Assembly (NCBI GenBank): GCA_023053685.1
Contig: JALIGW010000002.1
Location: 254,115,239 to 254,179,238, forward strand
Reading direction: 5' to 3'
Origin: Diadophis punctatus similis
Lineage: Eukaryota; Chordata; Lepidosauria; Squamata; Dipsadidae
Length of the DNA stretch: 64,000 nt
Shown here: positions 32,030 through 43,921 of the stretch, piece by piece
Layout: each line of letters begins with the position of its first letter
How positions within the stretch are numbered: position 1 is the stretch's first letter
Translations under genes and position numbers: made by a program
The notes under the pieces: generated by a model
Databases searched by the model: none
Seen by the model: only the letters and a program-made list of their open reading frames with translations
Told to the model about the DNA's origin: nothing

Positions 32030-32165
32030 GTGCTTAGGTTTATCTACCACTCCATAGTGTTTAATAGCACTCTCTGGGCAGTTTACAATGTCAGCATATT
32101 GCCCCCAACAATCTGGGTCCTCATTTTACCAACCTTGGAAGGATCAATGGCTGAGTCAATAATAA
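32030..32165 (-). mobile_element. SINE fragment
   Basis: Minus-strand piece of the tRNA-derived SINE also found at 40986 and 54743, recognised by GTCAGCATATTGCCCCCAAC and CTGGGTCCTCATTTTAC. Confidence 0.7.
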
Positions 32166-32253
32166 GGACAAAGCTCTTTAGTCAGAATTTTGGGCAATCA
32201 ATACTTAATTTTTTATCTGAGAGAATATGTTAACATTTTTCCTTCTTTTTCAG

Positions 32254-33066
32254 GTCAGTTACACTTTTGCTTCCCAGGTTTTGAGCGACAGAAAACGATG
32301 CCCTTTTTTTTACTCAACCTTCCCCAAAGAAGCACACGAGTACCCAGGGATTGTCAAAATACTCCAACATTTTGGCTGGACGTTGATTGGACTCCTTGCT
32401 GCAGATACCGAAAATGGAGAGAAATTCACGAGGCTCTTCACACCCATACTAGTCCAGAATGGCATCTGTGTAATTTTCTCCCAAACCATTTCAGTGAATC
32501 TTAAGGGTAATAACTACCACCCTGGACTTTTCCACAAATGGAGTCAAGTCAATGTATTTCTTTACTTTGCCGAGGCCTTAACCTTCACGCATGGAATAGC
32601 ACATGCCCAAATCATTCTGAGCCAAGTGCAGAAACCTGTTGTGGGAAAAGTTTGGATCACAACAGCTTTCTGGGATCTCACCTTGCCATTGTCGTATAGT
32701 GCTTTACCTTTCCAGTACACCCATAGTATTCTTTCCTTCTTTAGCCGGACAAATCAAAACATAAAATATGATTATTTCCTCAAACTTAACTCTTTTACCG
32801 AGAAATTTGCAGGTTTAGTATTTTCATGTTCCTATTCAAAGCATGCCCTGTCTGTGAAAGGCTGGATAAGATGCAAAGAAAGAGAAAAATGGCGGAATGT
32901 CTCTTATGAGCTACGGCAAAGGATTCTGTCCCTGGATGGTTACCACATTTACCACACCATCTGGACCATTGCTCATGCTTTACATGCGGCCTATTCTCTT
33001 CAATCCCAGAGAAGGGCCATGAAGAATGGAAACAGATCTGGAGTTCAAAGACTGCAGCCTTGGCAG
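32254..33066 (+). CDS. V2R-B exon 3 (main ligand-binding exon)
   Basis: 813 nt (271 codons, phase 0 at both ends) between TTTTTCAG and TGGCAG|GTACTT. It encodes most of the Venus-flytrap domain. Landmarks are VSYTFASQVL, FYSTFPKEAHEYPGIVKIL, HFGWTLIGLLAADTENGEKF, VNVFLYFAEA, KVWITTAFWDL, CSYSKHALSVKGW, LDGYHIYHTIWTIAHALHAAY and a terminal LQPWQ. The T8 run at 32304-32311 is intact here, unlike in V2R-C. An open frame upstream from 32227 is intronic. Confidence 0.94.
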
Positions 33067-33950
33067 GTACTTTTGTCTTCCATCACAAAGATTTCTGTTG
33101 AAGGGCAGAATCCACTCTCTCACTCTGTAATGCTTGGCTTTTTATTGATATTTTGCTCAAACAAATATATTTAATTTTGTTTTGCCTGACTTTGTGAAGA
33201 GGGTAATTTTGTGGTGTTCAGAGTCACCTTCAACTGGCACAGCTTCTACAGCTTGCAAACAAATTAATAAAAGAATTTATATAGTCTATGAGTGAATGTA
33301 AATGAAATGGGGAAGCACAATCATATTGTCAGCTGCCACCTTATGCTCGCGGTGACAGACTGCCATGAACTGTGGAGAGGGGAGATAAAGAGAGGGATGC
33401 TTGGGGAATCGAAAGTAGAGATTTGCACCACCTCGAGATGCTGCCCCAAGGTCATCCGGCTGGAAGAAGGAGGGAGCCACAAGACCAAGCTGTGCTTGTA
33501 CTGACTGTTATGAAAAGATCTTGCATGGACTTTATTGGTTACAGTGGGGTGGACAGTGAGGGACAGTTAGGGGTGGGAAAAGTAGAACTTAGGGATTTTG
33601 GCACTTAATTCTCAATTCTGGCTATGCAGTACTGCAATACACTTAATCTGTAATAAAACCATACCTTTCTAAACCAGTGAAGCCAAGGATTGTTTCTATT
33701 CAGAGGTTTAAGTAATGGCTGGTCTGAGACATATTCTTTAATAAACCCCACCTGGATAAATCTTTTTTGTACCCTACCTCAGAACATGCAGCCCAGTTTT
33801 GTGACTTAACATTTCACATAAGATTTCACTTAAGATTTCACATAAACCAATTGTTACATTTAATTTTCATTTTGTTTGACTTTATGGAGATGGGGAATTA
33901 TACTATATTCTGCTCAGAGCCACTTTGAAGATCCTCCACACCAGGTACAT
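33067..33950 (+). other. V2R-B intron 3, first part
   Basis: Intron sequence partly similar to V2R-C intron 3 in its first 250 nt. Nothing else identified; the short ORFs near 33292-33608 have no recognisable content. Confidence 0.5.
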
Positions 33951-34161
33951 CAGTAGTGGGTTTCACTTACCTTTGCTATCAGTTCGGAACTGAATGCACA
34001 CACATGCGCTTCACTCACATGCGGTGCTTCTGCGCATGCGCAGAACCTTCTGCACATGCACAGATCATTCATGATGAGGTCCAGGTCGGTGGGCGGAGCC
34101 TCCCACCGCCACCGCTACCGGTTCGCCCGAACCGGGAAGAACCGGTAGCAACCCACCACTG
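33951..34161 (+). mobile_element. hAT-type MITE
   Basis: Ends CAGTAGTGGGTTTC and AACCCACCACTG, flanked by AGGTACAT (33943-33950) and ATGTACAT (34162-34169), which match at 7 of 8 positions. Contains TTCTGCGCATGCGCAGAA. Confidence 0.87.
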
Positions 34162-34594
34162 ATGTACATGAATGAATATAAATTACTTAATCTCTCAGAA
34201 AATGTCAAATGAAATGATGAGACACAAACAGTTGCTTTAGCGAATTCCCTTTTGAAGAACTTTTTTTCTCTCTAGCCTGACTCAGAAGATGCAGCCCAGA
34301 GTTCATATAATAATTCTCCTGTCAGTTCTGTGTATGATTGATCCTCTTACCAGATATCTGGATGGCTAATTTGGAAAAAGAGCATTTGGAATGTTCAATC
34401 TATTATTTTCATGTTGCTCTCCAATTTGTTTGGTGCCCATTGGAAGATGGATGGGGCTCACTCCAAGGAATGGCCTTCAGCCCTTCAACTCAGCTTTGAA
34501 TTACAGGAAGAACATCGGTGCAGTCAGGAAAATTTAGACCTCCATTTTGCTTTTCTATAGTCTTCAATTCTTTCATTTTGCTTCTCCTTTCCAG

Positions 34595-34828
34595 CTTCAC
34601 CCTTTCCTGAGAGTCGCCCAGTATTACAATAATTCTATGGAGGGAGTCTATTTGGATGAGAATGGGGACCTGGCAGCTGACTTTGACATCATGTACTGGG
34701 TGAAGCTTCCCAATCGATCTGTTATCAAAGTGAACATTGGGAGTTTGGAAAGAGAGGAATGCTTAGAAGCCAAATTTAGGCTCACACTGGACCAGAAGGC
34801 AATCATGAGGTCCATGGAGGTCAACAAG
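34595..34828 (+). CDS. V2R-B exon 4
   Basis: 234 nt, phase 0, between TTTCCAG and AACAAG|GTGGGG. Encodes LHPFLRVAQYYNNSMEGVYL, FDIMYWVKLPNRS and GSLEREECLEAKF, the end of the Venus-flytrap domain. It aligns without gaps to exon 4 of V2R-A and V2R-C. Confidence 0.94.
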
Positions 34829-35384
34829 GTGGGGAAGTTAAAATTTCTTTCATATCCCACATTTTGTAAGCATTTCCTAATATCTGAGGTGTGTTCTCAA
34901 CCGAGTTTCTCACTTGTTTGACAGAAGAATGCTACATAATAAAAATTCTCCTTTTCCTTATGTTCTACCTGGTTCTTTGCCATGCAGTCATGCCCCAAAG
35001 AATTTATTGTGTGCCTTAGGACAGGACATGGAGGGCTCAGTTAAAAGTTGCTGATCTGAAAGACTCTGGCCAAACTTCATTCAGGTCTGTTATCAGCATC
35101 AAGATTCCAAGATCAGGAAGACCCAAAAAGTCTGTTGGACCACAGATGATTCCACAGACATGTCCATGTTGACTTCTGATATCCTGCAACTGTCTAGTGC
35201 TGCTCAGAGCACAGGAGAAGTACAGAGGGTTAAATAAGGAAGCTTGGGTAGAGGTTGGTCATAAAAAGGAGAGGAGAAGCAAAGGAGTTAAGTGGGAGGT
35301 TTTGGGGAAGTTTAGAAGCATGTTTGGTGAGGTTACTTAATGTTTTTTTCTGAGTCCAGAACAGGAATATTCCACAACTCACAT
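34829..35384 (+). other. V2R-B intron 4, first part
   Basis: No element or gene recognised. Its first bases resemble the start of intron 4 in the paralogs. Confidence 0.45.
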
Positions 35385-35755
35385 CCCTCATATCCTGGAC
35401 ATAAACTGTTTCAACTCCTCCCCTCAAGACAGCACTATAAGGCACTGCATGCCAAAATAGCTAGACACAGGGATAGTATTTTCCCTTGTACCATCACTGG
35501 GCTGAATACCTAATTCTCACCATTCTGTCTAATATCTATGCATATTTACCCATGTAGTGCGACTGTAGTATTATTATTATCCTTCTCATCTTCTCTACTA
35601 CCTCTCTTCTTGTCATTATTGATTATTGTTACTCTGTTGCTTTGCATGTACACTGAGATCTTCTGCCCCAGAGACAAATTCCCATACTTGACCAAATAAA
35701 GTATTCCATTCCATTCCATTCCATTCCATTCCATTCCATTCCATTCCATTCCATA
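35385..35755 (+). mobile_element. L2/CR1-like LINE 3' end with (ATTCC)n tail
   Basis: Diverged relative of the 475-895 element (GGCACTGCATGCCAAAATAG, TGTACACTGAGATCTTCTGC). Its pentanucleotide tail reads ATTCC, about 10 units, rather than ATTCT. Confidence 0.7.
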
Positions 35756-36034
35756 TTATGTGCAGTTCTGGGTCTCTGCACTTCAAAAATGATAAAATAG
35801 AATTAGAAAAGATTCAGAGGAGAAAGGCTAAGATGATCATGGGGCTAGAGTAGCTTCCCTATGAGGAAAGATTGCCACACTTGGAGGTTTTGGGGGGTGT
35901 TTTTTTGCATAGAAATGTGGTGTAAAAAAGGGAACATTACTGAGGTTTACAAAGTTATGTATGGTGTCGATAAAATGGACAAAGAAAAGTTATTTTCCCC
36001 ACCACCAAAGCACAAAAGTAGGGCGGCATATAAG
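35756..36034 (+). mobile_element. CR1 fragment and L3-type tail
   Basis: 35756-35995 shows degraded CR1 C-terminal sequence (GATTCAGAGGAGAAAGGCTA, AGATGATCATGGGGCTAGAG). 36000-36034 ends with AGGGCGGCATATAAGAACC, an L3-type tail that seeds the following TAAA array. Boundaries are approximate. Confidence 0.5.
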
Positions 36035-36035
36035 A

Positions 36036-36152
<117 letters not shown>

Positions 36153-36155
36153 AAC

Positions 36156-36594
36156 CAGGGGTGGGCTGCTGGGGGTTCGCAGGGGTTTGGAAGAACCTCT
36201 AGCTAAGATTCTGTGCAGTTCGGAGAACCCCCAAATCCCACTCCTGGCTGGCCCCACCCATCCCACCCCACCCCTCCCAGGAGTCCCTACGTGGTCCATT
36301 TTGGATGCAGGTAAGTGCAGGGCACAAATGGAGGCTCAGGAGGGTGAAAAACAGGCCTACCGGAAGTTCAGGAAGGCTGGAAATGGGCTCATTTCCGGCC
36401 TCCAGAGGGCCTCCGGAGCATTGGGAGGCCATTTTCACCCTCCCGGAGGCTTGAGGAAAGCCTCCGGAGCCCGGGGAGGGCAAAAACACCCCCTGCCATG
36501 GTGCAGGAGGCCGACTAGGCCACGCCCACTGTGGCCACGCCCACCCAGCAACCGGGCAGAGAAACCCTTGCTAACATTTTTGAAGCCTACCCAG
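36156..36594 (-). mobile_element. hAT-type MITE, relative of 9608-10051 in reverse
   Basis: Starts CAGGGGTGGGCTGC and ends near TTTGAAGCCTACCCAG. Internal sequence is the reverse complement of the copy at 9608, including the CACGCCCACCCAGCAACCGG region. No clear duplication was found because one edge is a microsatellite. Confidence 0.75.
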
Positions 36595-36629
36595 ATTCAG
36601 CAAGTTAAAATTTGGGCCAGCAGTTTTAT

Positions 36630-37305
36630 TATTCATTTATTCATTTATTCGTTTATTCGTTTATTCGTTTATTCGTTTATTCATTTATTCACTTATTCAT
36701 TTATTCATTTATTCATTTATTCATTTATTCATTTATTCATTTATTATCAAGCATGTATTAGATAACAGATATAAGTATCTATCATGTATATGAATACATG
36801 AAATGGATATGAATAAAAGGAAACATTAGGACATGGACGGTAGACACGCTGGTGCGCTTATGCACGCCCCTTAAAGACCTCTTAGGAATGGGTGAGGTCG
36901 ACAGTAGACAGTCTAAGGGTAAAGTTTGGGGAGTTTGGGGAAGAAACCACAGAGTCAGGTAGTGCATTCCAGGCAGTAACGGCTCTGTTAGTGAAGTTGT
37001 ATTTTCTGCTATCAAGTTTGGCGCGGTTTACCATAAGTTTGTATCTATTGTGTGCTCGTGTATTGTTGTGGTTGAAGCTGAAGTATTCATTGCCAGGTAG
37101 GACATTGTAGCAGATAATTTTATGTACTTTGCTTAGGTCGGACAGAAGATGATGAAGTTTTAAGTTGTCTACGCCCAAAATTTCAAGTCTGGTGGAATAA
37201 GGTATTCTGTTACGAGCAGAGGAGTGGAGGACTCTTCTCGTGAAATATCTCTGGGCTTGTTCGATTGTATTAATGTCCGATATGCAGTGCAGGCTTCCCA
37301 TTCAT
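36630..37305 (-). mobile_element. Jockey/CR1-superfamily LINE, C-terminal fragment
   Basis: The minus-strand ORF at 36882-37301 encodes FTRRVLHSSARNRIPYSTRL and AWNALPDSVVSSPN, the same family as the LINE at 30625. The 3' UTR and a TTCA/TTTA-type tail (36632-36747) follow on the minus strand. Truncated at its 5' end, in V2R-B intron 4. Confidence 0.85.
36632..36747 (+). repeat. (TTCATTTA)n-type microsatellite at LINE tail
   Basis: Tetranucleotide array alternating ATTC, ATTT and GTTT units, next to the LINE 3' end. Confidence 0.85.
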
Positions 37306-37399
37306 TCATTCATTCATTGGGGCTTCCCATGGTAGGACTAATTTCACAGGAACATCAGCTCCAGCTATTTCATTGAATGTTCCTTTTTTTTATCTTTAG

Positions 37400-37526
37400 C
37401 CCCTGCCAAGGTCTCGATGTGTGGATAGCTGCCTGCTTGGGTTTGTTAAGCTGATTGATGAAGATAAACCAGTTTGCTGCTATAGTTGTATTCCTTGTGC
37501 AGAAGGGACCATCTCCACTCAGGAAG
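37400..37526 (+). CDS. V2R-B exon 5 (cysteine-rich linker)
   Basis: 127 nt between ATCTTTAG and GGAAG|GTGGGT. It encodes PLPRSRCVDSCLLGFVKLI and VCCYSCIPCAEGTISTQE, with six of the nine linker cysteines. The leftover G joins exon 6 to give Asp. It has two or three more substitutions than V2R-A and C (for example DEDK in place of DPLK or EPMK). Confidence 0.94.
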
Positions 37527-38463
37527 GTGGGTAATTCCAGAGAGAAAAGCTGTCCGTGTCTTCCCAGTTTTGAATAGCCACAATTAATTCTACCATTTCA
37601 GTTCATTTTATCTCTAGCCTGCATTTTTATTTCATATCACAATCACAAGTCCGTGGCCTAATTCAGTCAAAAATATAAAACCAAGACCAGTAAAAACGGC
37701 TTCAATTAAACATTAATAACTTAATGTTAACCCTCTCCCTCACTTTAATCCAATTCACGCGCAGGTCTTGACATCCCCCCCAATTCCCGTGATGATAGAT
37801 GTCAAGGTCCTCTTCGAATACAATGGATTAACATCAATAACTTATTAAAATCTCTAGAGGCATACATTTCAAATAATTTTCTTTTCCAAAAGGAATGATC
37901 TCTAGAAAACCTACTGCTTGGAACAACCATGACCTGGATGACTGAAAATCTCCATAGCCACCATTGGCGGGGTCTTGAAGTGTAGAATATTGGAATGGGA
38001 CAACTTTGGTGCAGCCAAATTGGTGCAGCCAATTCTCCATGGCCAACTCACTGCGGCCAACTTGTTTATCTGTGTCATCAGGATCTGAGTGGAGAAGGTG
38101 GCTCCACACCCACTTGCGCCACTCAGGTGACCCTGATGACACAGATAAACCTCCAGGTGACCTTAACGACTCGCTAAAAGAATGCAAACAACCAACTTTC
38201 TGCAAGGAGTATAAATCCTTCCATTCCCCACCATCCCGTTAGTATAATTCTTGTTCTGTGGTGACCTGCCCTGTGGCGATTTGGCTGTGGCAAGATGTCC
38301 CGGAACCAGATGGTTGCAGCGAAGTTGGCCATGGTGAGTTGGCCACATAAGTTGTTCTAGACCTATAGAATACATACTGGTGGATAAATCGATAGCATAT
38401 TAATGCAATCTGAGGTAATTTTACACAGGACAGTCACTTTTTCTTCCAGGGTTTACCTCAGGG
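37527..38463 (+). other. V2R-B intron 5, first part
   Basis: About 37900-37965 holds a fragment of the fold-back repeat (AACCATGACCTGGATGACTG). 37990-38350 has short internally repeated motifs (GGCCAACT, TGCGGCCAAC). No gene. Confidence 0.45.
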
Positions 38464-38534
38464 CAGTGTTTGTCAATCTTGGAAGCTTTAAGATGTGCGG
38501 ACTTCAAATCCCAGAATCTCCACCCCAAACACTG
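38464..38534 (+). mobile_element. 71-bp hAT-type micro-MITE
   Basis: CAGTGTTTGTCAATC...CCCCAAACACTG with perfect 8-bp duplications CCTCAGGG (38456-38463 and 38535-38542). It carries the widespread GACTTCAAATCCCAGAATC motif. Confidence 0.88.
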
Positions 38535-38824
38535 CCTCAGGGGAATCAGTAAACTCAAGATGATTATAACCACCATCTTGACTTTTGGGACATTTTCTAG
38601 ACCTTTGCAGAAACCACTCTTTTCTTGCTACCTCACAGGATCTTTTTGAAACTCAAAAGAGATGGTTGCATGCAAAGTACAGCACTTGCAATGAGGAAAC
38701 AAAGGAATCTTTCTTTCCTCAGTGAAAGGTTTCACTTAGATGACACATCGGTGATCTTCAAACATCAAAATGGGCTTTCTGATATTTTTTCAAAATTGTC
38801 TTATTCTGAATAGCACTGCTACAT

Positions 38825-39182
38825 GTAGTCCTTGACTTACAACAGTTCGTTTAGTGACTGTTCAAAGTTACAACAGCACTGAAAAAAGTGATTTATGACC
38901 GTGTTTCACACTTACGACCCTTGCAACATCCCACGGCTAGTTGATCAAAATACAGAGGCTTGGCAACTGACTCATATTTATAACAGTTGCAGTGTCCCGG
39001 GATCAGGTGATCACCTTTTGTGACCTTCTGACAAGCATGGGGAACTCAGATTCACTTAACAACTGCAGTGATTCACTTAACAACTGTGACAAGAAAGGTG
39101 GTAAAATGGGGCAAAACTCAATAAATGTCTCACTTAACAACAGAAATTTGGGGGTCAGTTGTGGTCATAAGTCGAGGACTAC
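38825..39182 (-). mobile_element. MITE (TAGTCCT... family), nearly complete
   Basis: Begins TAGTCCTTGACTTACAACAG and ends CATAAGTCGAGGACTACC, so the two ends are inverted copies. Interior GTTAAGTGAATC-type repeats match the element split at 9411-10214, in reverse. Confidence 0.78.
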
Positions 39183-39483
39183 CATATTCTGGCAAGGTTA
39201 TTAAGTTTGACTTGTCATCTGTGGTATAGGCTGGGAACAAAATCCAATAGATTGTCTTCTAAATTTACCATTTTCCTAATCATGCAATACAATTCTCCGG
39301 TATTATTAAAAATGTATAATTGCACACAATTATATATATTGACCTAATGCATTCCCGTGTGCAAAATTACTTCCAAACTGTGCTTATTGACAGTCTTGTG
39401 AACAAAAATCCTACAAAGAGAAGAGAACATCAAGAGATTTTCAAACCACTGAAGTACATGAGTGTTGCCTTTGTTCTTTGCAG

Positions 39484-40394
39484 ATGCCAAACATTGTGTC
39501 AGATGTCCCAAGGACCGGCAACCCAACAAGGAGCGGGATCAGTGTGTTCCTAAGGTGATAACCTTCCTATCCTACTCAGAAGATTTGGGGATCATCCTTA
39601 CTTCCTTTGCTTTACTTTTCTCTTTGAGCACCGGCTTTGTTTTAAGCATATTCATTAAGCACCTGGAAACTCCAGTAGTCAAAGCCAACAACCGGGACCT
39701 GTCCTACTTGCTCCTCATTGCCCTCCTGCTGTCCTTCTTGTCTTCCTTCTTCTTCATTGGCCAGCCAAGTAGAGTCACCTGCCTTCTGCGACAAGCAGCC
39801 TTCAGCATCATTTTCTCAGTGGCTGTCTCTTCTCTCTTGGCCAAAACTATCATGGTGGTGCTGGCCTTCCTAGCCACCAAACCAGGAAATAGCATGAGAA
39901 AATGGCTAGGGAAGCCTTTGGGTAACTTAATTGTCCTTTCATGTTCTATTGTCCAAGTTACAATCAGCGCTATCTGGTTAGGTACCAGTCCCCCATTCCC
40001 CGACTCAGATATGACTTCCCAGGCCACAGAGATTGTTCTGCAGTGCAATGAAGGCTCTGTTACCATGTTCTACACTGCTCTCTGCTACATGGGCTTCCTT
40101 GCAGCCATTTGCTTCACAGTAGCTTTCCTAGCCCGAAGGCTTCCTGGCACCTTTAATGAAGCCAAGCTAATCACCTTCAGCATGCTGGTCTTCTGTAGTG
40201 TTTGGATCTCCTTTGTGCCCACCTACCTGAGCACCAAGGGCAAATACATGGTGGCCGTGCAGGTCTTCTCCATCTTGGCCTCCAGCACTGGGCTGCTGAG
40301 TTGCATCTTTTTCCCCAAGTGCTACATTATTGTTTTTCGACCTGATTTGAATACAAAGGAGCAGCTTATTCTGAAAAGCAAAACAGAAATGTGA
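39484..40394 (+). CDS. V2R-B exon 6 (seven-transmembrane domain)
   Basis: 911 nt after TTTGCAG, ending in TGA. It has [114 protein letters not shown] and [12 protein letters not shown]. These cover all seven helices of a class C GPCR and the short cytoplasmic tail. It is far more similar to exon 6 of V2R-A and C than exons 1-3 are to their paralogs. Confidence 0.95.
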
Positions 40395-40985
40395 TTTTAA
40401 ATCTGCATCGCTTAGCAAGCAGCATAGGAACCATTTGCTTATTACTGTTCCCCAAGTCAAATGTTTAAATAAATCATGATAATTTCTTAAGGAAATTCAT
40501 TTTCTCTGTTTTATGCTTTCATTTTAACACCCAATATGTTTTTAAAAATCTCCTCTTTTAGATAGAATCAGAACTTTAATTTTTTACCCAAAAAAGAGAC
40601 TTCAAAGGTTAAGAAAGAAATTTACTACTCTGCATGCGCAGAGGGTACAAGAACTCAAATGGTGGTGTCCCAGTGGGTGGGCAGAGCGTCGCGCTGCCTT
40701 CGCGATCGGCTCTCTGACAACCGACAGGCAAAAGCGAACCGGGAGCATTTCACTCCTGGATCAACCCCAAGTATATATTGACACATAAACAAACAGACTT
40801 TAGAGCTGGATGTTGTACTTATGGACATGCTCTTATACTCCAATGCTCGGACCACTTACTGATCTGAGAAAGATTTGAAATCAACTACAAGTAGTCCTCA
40901 CTTACTGACAACTGCTGTATAAATTGCTTTTTATATGTTCTTTATTTTTGGGTTTTTTTTCTTCAATCGTTTCTTTAACTCTAAA
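40395..40985. other. V2R-B 3' flank
   Basis: The 3' UTR resembles those of A and C. 40625-40765 is probably another CpG-type MITE relic (TGCATGCGCAGAGG, CACTCCTGG end). No gene. Confidence 0.45.
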
Positions 40986-41216
40986 TAGCAATAGCAACAG
41001 CACTTAGACTTATATACTGCTTCACAGTGCTTTATAGCCCTCTTTAAGTAGTTTACAGAGTCAGCATATTGCCCCCAGCAATCTGGGTCCTCATTTTACT
41101 GACCTCAGAAGGATGGAAGGCTGAGTCAACCTTGAGCCTGGTGAGATTCAAACTGTCAAACTGCTGGCAGCAGAAATAATCTGCATTCTAACCACTGCAT
41201 CACCACGGCTCTTAAT
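40986..41216 (-). mobile_element. tRNA-derived SINE
   Basis: Minus-strand copy with the head at the high-coordinate end (B-box-like TTTGAATCTCACC on the minus strand) and body GGTTGACTCAGCCTTCCATCC. Same family as 54743-55206. Confidence 0.8.
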
Positions 41217-41902
41217 ATTCATTTCCGTAAGTTTTTTCTTTCTTTATGAAAATCCTTCAACAGTCTCCCACAGCAAGCTTTAGTCAAAGTTCATTGCATC
41301 ATATGAAAAATAATATTAAATTGCATAAAACACGTTTTCCGATATCTGAACCCATATTCATCCACAAATTCAAAAATCATTAACATTTCTGTCCAGTATC
41401 AGCAAAATTGCATAAAGGGTTCCTAGAACTTTATAAGAGTATTTCTTGTTTTAACTCTGATCCAACAGGTCAGTTTTAGATTCCTTTCTTTTGTTCCAAA
41501 TATTCTTAATCTTTGCTTCATTAAGATGCTGTTGTAGGTTTAATCTCTAACCCAGTCTTCTTTCTTGGGAGTTTCTTCCTGGTTTTAACAGTCCCCTTTT
41601 ATAAAGCCAGTAGTAAGTCAATACCCAGGTCATTTTTCTTGGCTTATCGTTTGTATTTCCACTTAGTTTTCATCTTTGTTATAGTCTGCAATTCTATTAA
41701 ATTTTCCTGTATTTCTGCATAGGATTGGGCTTGTTTTATGTTTTCATCAAGTGGATCTGTAAATTCTTCCAAATTATTCTCCTTCTCATCTTTCATTTGT
41801 TTTTGTTTTTCAAATCATGCTGAACTAGGATTACAATGGAATTGTAATGGAATTCATAGATGATTTGAAGACAGGTAAAGAAAAAGTGCTGCCAAAAACA
41901 CC
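41217..41902 (-). other. AT-rich stretch, possibly L1 5' sequence
   Basis: The minus strand has short open pieces rich in K, E and Q (DEKENNLEEFTDPLDEN) that recall an L1 5' region, but the evidence is weak. No gene. Confidence 0.3.
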
Positions 41903-42484
41903 CTAGATACACCCATGTGACACCCATCCTTCGCGAACTGCACTGGCTGCCCATAGGGCTCCGAGCGCAATTCAAGGTGTTGGTGATTACCTTTAAAGCC
42001 TTACATGGCTCAGGACCAGTTTACCTCCGAGACCGCCTTCTCCAACATACCTCACTAAGACCGATTAGAGCCCACAGAGTTGGTCTGCTGGTGGTCCCGT
42101 CAGCCAAACAATGTCGGCTGGCGGGCCCACGAACAAGGGCACCGGCTCTCTGGAATACACTACCCCCCAAGATCCGCATAATTCCCACCCTGCCAGCCTT
42201 CAGAAAAGCATTAAAAACATGGCTTTGTCGACAGGCCTGGGCCCAATGATTTTAATATAACACCGATTATTCTTGGCCCCATGAGTGCATTATTGGGTTT
42301 TTAAATTGTGGTTTTTTTTTAATGCTTTTAAACGTTTTAATTGTTCACATTATTTTAATCTTGCTCTTAAATCTTTTAACTGTTTGTTAGATTCTGTATT
42401 CAATATGCTGTGAGCCTCCCAGAGTCCCTTTGGGAGTTGGGCGGCATACAAATCTAATAAATAAATAAATAAATAAATAAATAA
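41903..42484 (+). mobile_element. 5'-truncated L3-type LINE 3' end
   Basis: Encodes LRELHWLPIGLRAQFKVLVI and LWNTLPPKIRIIPTLPAF, and ends GGGCGGCATACAAATC plus AAAT repeats. It has a 12-nt deletion relative to the copy at 22900. Confidence 0.87.
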
Positions 42485-42536
42485 ATACATACATACATAC
42501 ATACATACATACATACATACATACATACATACATAA
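42485..42536 (+). repeat. (ACAT)n microsatellite
   Basis: About 13 ACAT units, grown from the AAAT tail of the preceding LINE. Confidence 0.93.
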
Positions 42537-42790
42537 TCAGACAAGAGACGGGGAGCCCTCAGTGGCTTAACAGTCAGAAAGAAAAAAGGATCCACCCTTA
42601 TGGAACAAGCAGTTAAAATGGCAGCGGATAATTAGTACTTTCAGACTTGCAAGGTTCTTTTAATATAGCTTTACAATAAAGTCCAATTAACTCATCTACT
42701 CCTGTGTCCTGTCTGGTTTATCTGGGAGGGCTGACAACAACGTTCTGAAACAAACACAACTGTCTGTGCTTGCACAATATGTGAAATCAT
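42537..42790 (+). other. Possible LTR fragment
   Basis: Contains an AATAAA signal (42675) followed by sequence like an LTR end (CCTGTGTCCTGTCTGG). Ends and duplication are not defined. Confidence 0.3.
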
Positions 42791-43096
42791 AAACCCTGGT
42801 TACAAATTGCTGAGTTCAAAGGACACTTGAGCAACCCAAAAAAAGACACAAACTATGGTATGATTTCACAAGTCATTGGAATCCACCTGTTGTGTTTCAT
42901 GGTGTTACTTGAGTGGTGCTTGGGTTTAATTTAATTTTAATGACAATCATGATAATGTGAGATGTTGTATGCAAATATAATAACTAAGGGAGGAACCTCA
43001 CATGTGTTTGAAAAGCCAAAGGATGTAATGGCCTTTGGTGTTCATGGTGAAGTCTACAGTTGGTGGGTGGGTGATGAAATCCACCATCTTTTAGTC

Positions 43097-43398
43097 CAGG
43101 GGCAGGTTGCTCACTTACCGATACCGGTGCACTGTGCGCGCATCTCCACATTTCGTACACGCGGAAGCAAAACCTTGCCGAAATCTCACGCGCACGCGTG
43201 CCCCCTCACGAGATTTGGGTGAGATTTTGCTTCTGCGCATGCGCAGAAGCAAAAAAGCCCAAAAATTCTTTAAAAAAGATGGTGACACAAGCTACGGACC
43301 ACCGAAGACAGCACCAGAGCGGTCACGTGCAAATAGCGCCATTTGCTGGCCGCCACCGGAACGACAGAGTGGACCACACCGGTAGGAGCCCACCACTG
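43097..43398 (-). mobile_element. hAT-type MITE in the V2R-C upstream region
   Basis: CAGGGGCAGGTTGC...GAGCCCACCACTG, flanked by TTTTAGTC (43089-43096) and TTTTAGTT (43399-43406), 7 of 8 matching. Same family as 17257-17833 in reverse. It interrupts the conserved block CCATCTTTTAGTYCTT shared with the other V2R upstream regions. Confidence 0.87.
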
Positions 43399-43399
43399 T

Positions 43400-43921
43400 T
43401 TTAGTTCTTCCTTCAGTGTCTGTGGAAGGGCTCCTGCACCCCATTGGTGAACGAAGGTTCATCCTGTTGTTATGTATCTTGAAAATTATCTGCATCCCCA
43501 TTCTTATTAAGATGGATCACTGAAAAAGTTGATAGTGGCAAGAATTGCATCAGCAACTTTTCCAGCTGTTTCTTAGCCCATGAGATCACTAAAGTTCTGA
43601 ACACTGCAGAGGTGATGTTTTCCATAATAGTTAGATATGTCCTGCTTGTCTTCTTCTGATTCTCCAGACTTTTTCCCCAATGATTGCCTTCAGTGTAAAC
43701 AACAGTCTTATGAATAACATGATTTAATAACTTGTGCCAGAAAGTCTGGGTGATTTTAATGCATTTTTGCCAATTATTACTCAGGAAGATGAGTAAGATG
43801 ACAAGTTATCTTCACATCCTTCAAACAGAACTCTTGAATAAGGGAAGCTACATAAAATTTACTCCTTTGTTATTGTTAGAGATATTTGATAAGTTCAAGT
43901 GACTCCACCAATATGTCAACT
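43400..43921 (+). promoter_or_regulatory. Conserved upstream region of V2R-C
   Basis: Aligns by eye with 26420-26918 and 58200-58713 (GTTGATAGTGGCAAGAATTG, CCCATGAGATCACT, GATATTTGATAAG). Presumed promoter and 5' UTR. Confidence 0.45.

Noticed and set aside
34648..34860. Minus-strand ORF opposite V2R-B exon 4
   Set aside because: Antisense shadow; the plus strand carries the exon with conserved splice sites.
43913..43921. Upstream in-frame ATG as the V2R-C start
   Set aside because: Possible, but V2R-B and V2R-D align at 43922 and have no equivalent upstream ATG.
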